A stretch of 64,000 bases of DNA from Flavobacteriales bacterium (GTDB lineage Bacteria > Bacteroidota > Bacteroidia > JACJYZ01), in the NCBI GenBank assembly GCA_020635855.1, contig JACJYZ010000003.1, positions 434,001 to 498,000 of the forward strand. The letters run 5' to 3'. Position numbers and translations under genes: made by a program. The notes beneath the pieces were generated by a model that had not been told where the DNA came from, searched no databases, and was given only the letters and a program-made list of their open reading frames with translations. Shown here piece by piece: positions 1-6,014 of this stretch (positions within the stretch are counted from its first letter, which is position 1; every line of letters begins with the position of its first letter).

Positions 1-1
1 G

Positions 2-187
2 AAAAAAAGGAACCTGTTCAGCCTCATTGACCAGACCATCGGTGAGGAAGGAATACGGACTGACCTGAAAATCACCATGACCCCGCAGACGGCATGGACA
101 CTGGGGGCAGTCATTGTCGGTTCTATTGTAGTGGGTGGAATTGCCCTGGAGTTTATCAAAGGAATTATCAAACAATCAAAACAGTAA
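2..187 (+). CDS. Partial phage-like membrane protein, C-terminal end
   Basis: The reading frame is open from the window edge to a TAA at 185-187, so only the last 61 residues are seen. The visible part is a short polar stretch, then one hydrophobic segment (roughly WTLGAVIVGSIVVGGIALEF) and a basic tail ending in KQSKQ, which looks like a C-terminal membrane anchor. It lies five bases before the next gene, in the same direction as the small membrane and tail genes that follow, so it is probably part of the same late phage-like transcription unit. I do not recognise a family; the start lies outside the window. Confidence 0.55.
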   Translation, partial: KKRNLFSLIDQTIGEEGIRTDLKITMTPQTAWTLGAVIVGSIVVGGIALEFIKGIIKQSKQ

Positions 188-191
188 TACG

Positions 192-551
192 ATGGACGTA
201 CAACTCATTCAGGAAATATTCGACCGGATCAAAGAATATATCATTGGTCTGGACTGGTCATACATAATGACCTTCATCACCATTGCTTACGGATTTAACC
301 ATTACAGGATCCGTCAGGGCTTGCAGAAGACAGGCATCCGGGCAGGGACAAAATACAGGGTAGCCATTGTAGGTGTGCTTTATGGCGCTGCACTGTATTT
401 TATAAGAGGCTATCAGATTGCACAGGCAGAGGTGTTGTTTCAGTCGTTTGTGTTTGCACTGGTCTTTCACAAGCTGATACTGGAAAGCCTTTTGCCAAAA
501 CTGGTGCCGAAAACATTGAGGAAACACATTGTAAATGAGAAAACGGAATGA
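192..551 (+). CDS. Small multi-pass membrane protein, holin candidate
   Basis: This 119-residue protein starts at the ATG at 192, just after the upstream stop; an in-frame ATG at 135 would overlap the upstream gene by about 50 bases and seems less likely. Three hydrophobic stretches are visible (about residues 22-36, 54-72 and 80-98) and the C-terminus is basic. It overlaps the next gene by four bases (ATGA at 548-551), which suggests translational coupling. Size, topology and place in a row of phage-like genes upstream of an M15 peptidase would fit a holin, but no family motif was recognised, so the role is inference. Confidence 0.5.
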   Translation: MDVQLIQEIFDRIKEYIIGLDWSYIMTFITIAYGFNHYRIRQGLQKTGIRAGTKYRVAIVGVLYGAALYFIRGYQIAQAEVLFQSFVFALVFHKLILESLLPKLVPKTLRKHIVNEKTE

Positions 552-898
552 AACGATGGAACTTACTGCTGAATGTTGCCCTCATTGTCCTGGCTGCTGT
601 ACTGCTGTTCAGGAGAGAGCAGCAGCATGGGGAAGAACAGACACGCCTGCAGGAAAGAATGGAGCAACTGCAAAGCATCAACGATTCGCTTTCGCAATGC
701 AACAGCAGGCTGGATGAAAAAATTGCAGACTATAAGCAGAAAGCGGACAGTCTGCAAAAACTGATAACGATAAATGACAGGAAAATTGAAAAGATCACAA
801 CCATACGAAATGAAAGGCTTGCTGTTATTGATACTCTTGACGGCAATGAGCTTTACAGCTTTTTCGCAGGCTTTGACACCGAAAGTGCAGCTCATTGA
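548..898 (+). CDS. Single-TM coiled-coil protein, Rz-like layout
   Basis: The 116-residue product has an N-terminal membrane segment (about residues 5-20) followed by a long charged stretch rich in E, Q, K and L with heptad spacing, typical of a coiled coil. The gene overlaps its upstream neighbour by ATGA, and the next gene begins inside it in another frame at 810. A membrane-anchored coiled coil with a second exported gene nested in its 3' part resembles the inner-membrane/outer-membrane spanin pair of tailed phages. There is no sequence similarity that I can name, so the spanin role is a layout-based suggestion. Confidence 0.5.
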   Translation: MKRWNLLLNVALIVLAAVLLFRREQQHGEEQTRLQERMEQLQSINDSLSQCNSRLDEKIADYKQKADSLQKLITINDRKIEKITTIRNERLAVIDTLDGNELYSFFAGFDTESAAH

Positions 899-1226
899 CG
901 GGGATACTGTGTTTTGCTTTTCCATTGAGCAGTCAAGGATTATCGCAAAGCATCTGGAAAAGGGTAAATACTGCGATTCGCTGGTGGTGCAGCATGAGCA
1001 GAATGAAAAGGTACTGAAAGAGGCGGTTGCTGTGAAGGACAGCACCATTGAAAAGCTGGAAAGTAAAACGGAAAACCTGAACAGCATTATTGATAACGAC
1101 AGAGAAAGTATGGAACACATGAAACGGACAATAGATATAAAGGATAAAGAAATACGGAAGCAGAAGTTCCACAAACGGATTTTGGGAGTTGCGGTAATTG
1201 TAATCGGCATCATTGCCATCATTTAA
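810..1226 (+). CDS. Exported coiled-coil protein nested in upstream gene
   Basis: The ATG at 810 is chosen because it begins a clean signal peptide (MKGLLLLILLTAMSFTAFSQ); a longer frame from 774 would put polar residues in front of it. The 138-residue product continues with a charged coiled coil (about residues 45-115) and ends in a hydrophobic segment (GVAVIVIGIIAII), so it may be anchored at its C-terminus. It overlaps the preceding gene by 89 bases in a different frame. The nested arrangement and exported coiled coil recall a phage spanin partner, but there is no lipobox cysteine after the signal peptide, so this remains a guess. Confidence 0.5.
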   Translation: MKGLLLLILLTAMSFTAFSQALTPKVQLIDGDTVFCFSIEQSRIIAKHLEKGKYCDSLVVQHEQNEKVLKEAVAVKDSTIEKLESKTENLNSIIDNDRESMEHMKRTIDIKDKEIRKQKFHKRILGVAVIVIGIIAII

Positions 1227-1240
1227 AAAAACAAAGGATT

Positions 1241-1501
1241 ATGCCAGAACCAACATTAGACGAATTGGTAGCCGCCTCCGGGCAGCTTGACAACGAGGGC
1301 TTGCCGGGCGTAAACGCAAAGGTGCAGCAGAAGGTGAATACCTACGTTCAGAACCTTGCCACATCGCTCGGATTGAACATCAGTCAGATGAGCGTTCAGA
1401 TTCAGGCATTCGGAAGCGATTGCATTGTAACGGTGTTTAACGGGGATCAGCTGCTTCAATCCGTGTCATACAATTCGGTCATTAAACTATCTATGATATG
1501 A
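1241..1501 (+). CDS. Small phage-like protein of unknown function
   Basis: The 86-residue soluble protein (beginning MPEPTLDELVAASGQLDNEG) has no signal peptide or membrane segment. It starts 14 bases after the previous stop and its end overlaps the start of the tail-fibre gene by four bases (ATGA at 1498-1501), so both are probably translated from one message. Such coupling to a fibre gene suggests a structural or assembly role, for instance a small tail or fibre-associated protein. I do not recognise the family. Confidence 0.5.
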   Translation: MPEPTLDELVAASGQLDNEGLPGVNAKVQQKVNTYVQNLATSLGLNISQMSVQIQAFGSDCIVTVFNGDQLLQSVSYNSVIKLSMI

Positions 1502-3684
1502 GCTTTATAGGAGGATACCAGAGCGATGTTAACCTGAACGACCTGCAATTTGTGGGTGATTTTCCCATTGAACATTCCATCGGTGGGTTCGGTATTGCAC
1601 AGGGAACAGATAATTATACTTTATCACTGACACCGGCCATCAGTCAATACCGGCAGGGCCTTCCGCTGGAAGTGAAGTTTCAGAACACCAACACCGGGCC
1701 GGCAACACTGAATGTAGATACGCAGGGAGCGGTTCCGGTAAAGAAGATAGAAGCCGGTGCATTGACAGATTTGACAGCCGGAGAGCTGGACCCGGACAAG
1801 CTGTACATCCTGATTCATGACGGAGCGGTTTTTCAGATAGCCAACCATGGAGCCTCTGTTATCGTTCCCCTGGCAGATGAAAGTCAGCCCGGCATTTCGG
1901 AACGTGCGACACAGGCAGAAACCAATGCAGGGACAGACGATGCACGGCATATCACCCCATTGAAGCTGCTTACGTTTATCAATAATTTCCTGGCTACCGA
2001 AACACAGGCCGGTATCTCCGAAAGGGCAACGCAGGCGGAAACCAACGCAGGTGCAGATGACACCAGGCATATCACGCCTCTGAAGCTCCTGACCTTTATC
2101 AGCAATTTTCTTGCTACGGAAATACAGGCGGGTATTTCTGAAAGGGCTACACAGTCTGAAACCAATGCCGGTACGGATGATGCAAGGCACATTACCCCGT
2201 TAAAGCTGTTTCAGTTTTTCATCAATAAGCTGGCTACCGAATTACAGGCTGGAACAGCTCTTATTGCCAGCCAGGCAGATGTCAATACCGGCACGGACGA
2301 TACTAAAATTGTTACGCCCGCAAAGCTCGCTGCTTATGTATCTGATAAACTCACCGGATTGTGGGAGGATAAAGGCGTGCTGGACTGCTCCACCAATCCC
2401 AACTATCCGGCAAGTCAGAAAGGCGATGCCTATACCGTAAGTGCAGCAGGAAAAATAGGTGGTGCATCAGGAGCGGATGTACAGGTCAGGGACGTGATTT
2501 ACTGCGTGAATGATAACCCCGGAGGAGATCAGGCCACAGTCGGAGGCGACTGGAATATCATTCAGACCAATCTGGTACAGGCTACTGAACTGGTGGCCGG
2601 TTTTGCCGAGATTGCCACACAGGGAGAGGTCAATGCAGGAACCGACAACACCCGTATAGTCACTGCCCTGAAACTGAAAACATTGCTGGACAACCGGGTG
2701 GCAACAGAGCTTATCACCGGTCTGGCTGAACTGGCAACACAGGCAGAAGTAAATGCCGGAACAGATGACAGTCGCATTGTAACGTCCTTAAAGCTGAAAA
2801 CCCTGCTGGATAACCGGCTGGCTACTGAAATTCTTGCCGGTCTTGCTGAAATTGCCACCCAGACAGAGGTCAATGCCGGAACGGATGACAGCCGTATTGT
2901 AACGGCTCTGAAACTGAAAACCCTGCTGGATAACCGCACAGCAACGGAAATACGGACAGGTCTTGCAGAGATAGCGACACAGGCAGAAGTTGATGCAGGA
3001 ACGGACGATGAGAGAATTGTAACGCCTATCAAGCTGTTTAAGCTGCTCGATGTATTGCTTCAATATGCTGCCGGAACAGGAACCAATGCCATTATTCCCA
3101 AAGACGGCACAGCCAATGAAGCCTCCGGAACCGATTCAGCAGTGCTCAACGGAAGAGATAACCGTTCTGCCACAGCTTACAGTTCCAGTGTAGGCAGAGG
3201 CACGGATGCCAACCGGTATGCCGAATTTGCCAGTGCAGGAGGTATGTTTTTCAGCACCAGGGGATCTGCACAGTTTTTCAAGCTGCAGGCGTTTACAACA
3301 GTCAATCCGGGAACAGGAATATTCCCCATCAACCTGGACGGCTCCGGATTGAACAATACGAACAGATGGTCAATTCCTTCCAATACCGTCCATACATTCA
3401 GGCTGTATTTTCAGGTGGTGCAGAACTCAGGAACCACCGGAAATATTGGTGATACCTGGTCAGCCTATTATGAGGGCGTGGCAAGAAACAATGCCGGTAC
3501 ATTAAACTGGGTTGGATCTTCACCTACTGCCAATAATGTCCGGTCGGATGCCGGTTTTACTCCATCGGTGGGATTTGTCTTTCAGGGGGATAAAGTGGTG
3601 CCCTTTGTGATTGCCATGAGCGGAAGGGTACTGCATGTGAACATTACCTGTCTTATTACACAAACCAAATTCAACCTGTCGTAA
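1498..3684 (+). CDS. Phage tail-fibre-like protein with eight 40-aa repeats
   Basis: The 728-residue protein has an N-terminal domain (about 1-125), then repeats of roughly 40 residues with the core A-G/L-x-E-x-ATQ-x-E-x-N-AG-TDD-x-R-x-(I/V)TPLKL, and a C-terminal glycine-, serine- and aromatic-rich domain of about 200 residues. Such repeats are typical of tail-fibre shafts, and the variable C-terminal part would be the receptor-binding tip. I count three copies at about residues 130-250, a divergent one near 255-290, and four more at about 360-520; a segment of about 70 residues separates the two groups. The gene is coupled to its neighbours by four-base and one-base overlaps. Family assignment rests on repeat type and context. 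Confidence 0.75.
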   Translation: MSFIGGYQSDVNLNDLQFVGDFPIEHSIGGFGIAQGTDNYTLSLTPAISQYRQGLPLEVKFQNTNTGPATLNVDTQGAVPVKKIEAGALTDLTAGELDPDKLYILIHDGAVFQIANHGASVIVPLADESQPGISERATQAETNAGTDDARHITPLKLLTFINNFLATETQAGISERATQAETNAGADDTRHITPLKLLTFISNFLATEIQAGISERATQSETNAGTDDARHITPLKLFQFFINKLATELQAGTALIASQADVNTGTDDTKIVTPAKLAAYVSDKLTGLWEDKGVLDCSTNPNYPASQKGDAYTVSAAGKIGGASGADVQVRDVIYCVNDNPGGDQATVGGDWNIIQTNLVQATELVAGFAEIATQGEVNAGTDNTRIVTALKLKTLLDNRVATELITGLAELATQAEVNAGTDDSRIVTSLKLKTLLDNRLATEILAGLAEIATQTEVNAGTDDSRIVTALKLKTLLDNRTATEIRTGLAEIATQAEVDAGTDDERIVTPIKLFKLLDVLLQYAAGTGTNAIIPKDGTANEASGTDSAVLNGRDNRSATAYSSSVGRGTDANRYAEFASAGGMFFSTRGSAQFFKLQAFTTVNPGTGIFPINLDGSGLNNTNRWSIPSNTVHTFRLYFQVVQNSGTTGNIGDTWSAYYEGVARNNAGTLNWVGSSPTANNVRSDAGFTPSVGFVFQGDKVVPFVIAMSGRVLHVNITCLITQTKFNLS

Positions 3685-4103
3685 TGGGACACTTTGAAAT
3701 CATAGGAATAGTAATCGGAGCTACCGGCTTCTGGCAGCTGATCGTCTTTCTTGTGCGATATGGCATTGACCGAAGGCTGAAACTGGAACAGGCAAGAAAG
3801 GAAAAGGCAGAAGCCACGAACCTCAATGTAAAAACCGAAAGCCAGATCATCGGCAACTGGATCCAGTGGGCAAATACGCTGGAAAACAAACTGAAAATCC
3901 TGACCGATTCGGAAAAGACAAAGGATGAGAAGCTGGCCAGTCTGACCAGAGAGAACTGTGAGTTGAAAAAGAAAGTGCGCCACCTCGAAATACAGTTGCA
4001 GGCCTTTAATGATAAGGTAGAAGGATTACACAGGGAAAATGTAGCCCTCAAACAAAAACTGAGCACCCATATCAGCAACAAAGACCATGAGAATTATGAG
4101 TAA
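3684..4103 (+). CDS. Membrane-anchored coiled-coil protein
   Basis: The start ATG shares its A with the stop of the tail-fibre gene, so the two are translationally coupled. The 139-residue product has an N-terminal hydrophobic segment (about residues 5-24), then a long charged coiled coil with regular leucines to the C-terminus. The 3' end overlaps a 44-residue gene that starts at 4087. The position between fibre and endolysin-like genes suggests a role in lysis or virion release, but no family is recognised. Confidence 0.5.
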   Translation: MGHFEIIGIVIGATGFWQLIVFLVRYGIDRRLKLEQARKEKAEATNLNVKTESQIIGNWIQWANTLENKLKILTDSEKTKDEKLASLTRENCELKKKVRHLEIQLQAFNDKVEGLHRENVALKQKLSTHISNKDHENYE

Positions 4104-4221
4104 AGGAGAAAAAATATTATCCCGGCTGTTCATGCTCACTATTACAGTGGCATCGGCCATCACCATATTTGACAGATTGCAGGAAAGAAAGGAACATCAG
4201 TGTAAATGTCAGAAGAAGTAA
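4087..4221 (+). CDS. 44-residue single-TM protein
   Basis: A short open frame from the ATG at 4087 (or 4096) to TAA at 4219-4221 encodes 44 residues: a basic start, one hydrophobic segment (LFMLTITVASAITIF), then a charged tail with two cysteines (HQCKCQKK). It overlaps the preceding coiled-coil gene by 17 bases and ends six bases before the M15 peptidase gene, so it fits the tightly packed, overlapping pattern of this operon. Small single-span proteins next to endolysins are often holins or antiholins; here that is inference from size and position only. Confidence 0.45.
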   Translation: MRIMSKGEKILSRLFMLTITVASAITIFDRLQERKEHQCKCQKK

Positions 4222-4227
4222 GAATAT

Positions 4228-4743
4228 ATGGAGATCAAAAGGCAACATCTGTACTTCGGTATCGGTATCACCGCAGGGGTGCTGGTGCTGGCTATTGCCG
4301 GAAGGTGGGCCTATAAGAAGTTTGATATTGGCACAAAGCTAAAGCTGCAAACGCTTCATCCATCCGTCAGAAAGAAAGCGGAAAAGTTTCTTGCAAAAGC
4401 CAGGAAACAGGGTATTAACCTGATTATCACCAGCGCCTACCGGGATTGCAAAGAGCAGGATAATCTTTATGCACAGGGGAGAACAAAGCCCGGTAAAGTT
4501 GTAACCAATGCCAGATGCGGACAGTCCGTGCACAATTACCGTATGGCTTTTGACGTTGCACCCGTCATTGATGGTAAGGTAAACTATAATAAGGCCGACT
4601 GGGAAGCCATCGGACAGATCGGTGAAAGTGTGGGCTTACAATGGGGAGGCCGGTGGAGCAGTTTTAAGGACAAGCCTCACTTTTACGATACAGGGGGAAA
4701 GACGGTGGCGCAGTTGATGCAGGAAAGCAGACTGGCGGCCTAA
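4228..4743 (+). CDS. Membrane-anchored M15 peptidoglycan peptidase (endolysin-like)
   Basis: The 171-residue protein has an N-terminal membrane segment (residues 8-25) and then a D-Ala-D-Ala carboxypeptidase / L-Ala-D-Glu endopeptidase domain of the M15 family (VanY, CwlK, phage Ply500/T5 type). The zinc and catalytic motifs are visible: SVHNYRMAFDV gives H102 and D109, and WGGRWSSFKDKPHF gives H151. Peptidases of this type cut the peptide stem of peptidoglycan and often serve as phage endolysins. The N-terminal anchor would place the enzyme in the periplasm without a cleaved signal, like a signal-anchor endolysin. It closes the late-type operon; its stop overlaps that of the opposite repressor gene. 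Confidence 0.8.
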   Translation: MEIKRQHLYFGIGITAGVLVLAIAGRWAYKKFDIGTKLKLQTLHPSVRKKAEKFLAKARKQGINLIITSAYRDCKEQDNLYAQGRTKPGKVVTNARCGQSVHNYRMAFDVAPVIDGKVNYNKADWEAIGQIGESVGLQWGGRWSSFKDKPHFYDTGGKTVAQLMQESRLAA

Positions 4744-4952
4744 CTCTCTTTATTCGATACCAGCAATTTTCTCACATCCACATCCAGAGCTTCGGCAATT
4801 TCAAAAAGCGTTTCGATTGTAGGCTGCATCTCATTCCTGCACCAACGGGATACAGTTGTTTTATTCTTCCCGATTTTATCTGCAAGCCAGAGGTTTGTTT
4901 TACCCTGCTCGGCAATGACTGCCTTTATCCTGTTGTGTATCTTTTTATCCAT
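4740..4952 (-). CDS. Cro/CI (XRE) family helix-turn-helix regulator
   Basis: The 70-residue protein is one helix-turn-helix domain: NLWLADKIGKNKTTVSRWCRN gives the recognition helix region and PTIETLFEIAEALDVDVRKLL the typical fourth and fifth helices of the XRE family. Such short proteins repress phage or plasmid promoters. It is transcribed away from two small genes at 5117 and 5316, across a 164-base AT-rich intergenic region that should hold both promoters, the layout of a phage lysogeny switch. Its four 3' bases overlap the end of the M15 gene (convergent). Confidence 0.8.
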   Translation of the reverse strand: MDKKIHNRIKAVIAEQGKTNLWLADKIGKNKTTVSRWCRNEMQPTIETLFEIAEALDVDVRKLLVSNKES

Positions 4953-5116
4953 TTGGAACGCCTGAAACGCTTCTTAATATGCAAAGTAAGTAAATAAAAA
5001 GCACAATAAAACCAAGCTATTATAGCCGTTTTTAGAATATAAATAGCCTTATTATGGTTATTTATTTGCTTTATACGATTCCTTTTTATTAAATTAGCCC
5101 GGTCAAAATTATTTTT
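4953..5116. promoter_or_regulatory. Divergent control region of the XRE regulator
   Basis: This 164-base AT-rich gap separates the repressor from the divergent small genes. It contains a loose inverted arrangement: a left block around 4982-5027 (GTAAATAAAAAGCACAATAA, then AGCTATTATAG) and a right block around 5040-5080 (AATAGCCTTATTATGGTTAT, then TTATTTGCTTTATA) that read as imperfect reverse complements. This is the expected place for operators of the regulator, but the site itself is inferred. Confidence 0.35.
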
Positions 5117-5329
5117 ATGGCTATAAGATACACAAAAGACCAGCTTGAAATTTTGCTTTACAAGCAGCTTGAAAATCTCGATGCCATGAATGAGCATGTG
5201 AGACTGGTGAAGGAGCAGAACGAAATGCTGCTGACCTATAACCACAAGCTGATCGAAAAACTTTCGGAAGATCAGAAGAAACCGGTTCCCTATCCCAAAC
5301 CTAAAAGAAAAAGGAATGGTAACACTTGA
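5117..5329 (+). CDS. Small coiled-coil protein next to repressor
   Basis: The 70-residue protein has a predicted helical, charged central part (residues 10-50, with QLEILLYKQLENLDAMNEHV) and a very basic C-terminal tail (KKPVPYPKPKRKRNGN). It is divergent from the XRE regulator and overlaps the next gene by 14 bases. A basic tail would allow nucleic-acid binding. I do not recognise a family; position suggests an early phage-type gene. Confidence 0.45.
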   Translation: MAIRYTKDQLEILLYKQLENLDAMNEHVRLVKEQNEMLLTYNHKLIEKLSEDQKKPVPYPKPKRKRNGNT

Positions 5330-5573
5330 AAAAAATCTGCTGAGAATAGAGGTTACTGATGACAGCCCGGAAGACCTCTTATACAACTACCAGAAAGCAC
5401 TGGTGCTCACTGCCCGTACGATCCTTTCCTGTAAGGATAATTTTCTAAGCGAAGATGCTTGTGAGTATTTTCCTTTCTTGCTCGACCTGCTTGCCAAACT
5501 GAACTTTGATGAGTTGCAGTTGCGGGAGATTGGGAAATTAATGTCAGCACAATATAAGAATTGTAAAATATAG
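5316..5573 (+). CDS. Small acidic protein of unknown function
   Basis: The 85-residue soluble, leucine-rich protein starts inside the end of the previous gene (14-base overlap), so the two are probably co-translated. No signal peptide, membrane segment or known motif is visible. It is the last gene before the 440-base stretch leading to the giant surface protein. Confidence 0.4.
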   Translation: MVTLEKNLLRIEVTDDSPEDLLYNYQKALVLTARTILSCKDNFLSEDACEYFPFLLDLLAKLNFDELQLREIGKLMSAQYKNCKI

Positions 5574-5730
5574 TGAGGGGTTTCCTTAAAAAAGTTGCTT
5601 ATGATTCTCCTCAATTAAGTTTTATGCTATTAATGCTGATCTTGCTAAAATGTAAGAAATAATTTCATAAATGTATATTTTTTGATGACTTTTACAAAAA
5701 CTTGTAACCTTTTTAGGTGATTTTACGTAT
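5574..5730. other. AT-rich intergenic stretch, no gene seen
   Basis: Between the small gene ending at 5573 and the triple palindrome at 5731 there is only AT-rich sequence with stops in all frames. Together with the stretch to 6014 it forms a leader of about 440 bases in front of the large surface gene; I see no RNA gene or clear terminator in it. Confidence 0.4.
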
Positions 5731-5764
5731 ACCTATACGGTTGTATAGGTGTTTATACCTATAT
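5731..5764. promoter_or_regulatory. Three alternating copies of ACCTATAC, operator-like
   Basis: ACCTATAC at 5731-5738 is followed by its exact reverse complement GTATAGGT at 5743-5750 (four-base loop GGTT) and again by a near-direct copy ATACCTATAT at 5755-5764. The first and second form a perfect 8-bp palindrome arm pair; the second and third form another. Such an array fits a dimeric regulator binding site, and it lies about 250 bases upstream of the ATG of the large surface gene. No regulator can be assigned. Confidence 0.45.
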
Positions 5765-5926
5765 ACAGTATTTGTATTTGTTTTACGTAAGATTTTGCAA
5801 AAAGTTACCGCCCCAGAGGGGATATTGTATGTTTTTAAACAGAAAAAATACCGCCAGAATTAACATCACATCTCCTGCTTGCCTGCCGAAGATTGAAAAG
5901 CAAAGGCAGGAAACCCGCATGGCCGT

Positions 5927-5952
5927 AGAGAGAGAGAGAGAGAGAGAGAGAG
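5927..5952 (+). repeat. (AG)13 dinucleotide tract
   Basis: Thirteen uninterrupted AG units lie 62 bases upstream of the preferred start (6015) of the giant surface gene. The frame is open through the tract, coding alternating Arg-Glu, so it could be inside the coding region if translation starts at the ATG at 5829 or 5919. Otherwise it could set promoter or leader spacing. Tracts of this length are slippage-prone in bacteria. Confidence 0.9.
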
Positions 5953-6014
5953 TAAAAAATTGCGCTTTAAATACCCATCCTGTTACCTGTCTAACCCATA
6001 AAAAGAAGGACAGG

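Noticed and set aside
5772..6014. Upstream TTG/ATG starts of the giant gene (5772, 5829, 5919)
   Set aside because: A signal peptide begins directly at the ATG at 6015; earlier starts would place it about 30 to 80 residues inside the protein. They are kept only as a possible link to the AG tract.
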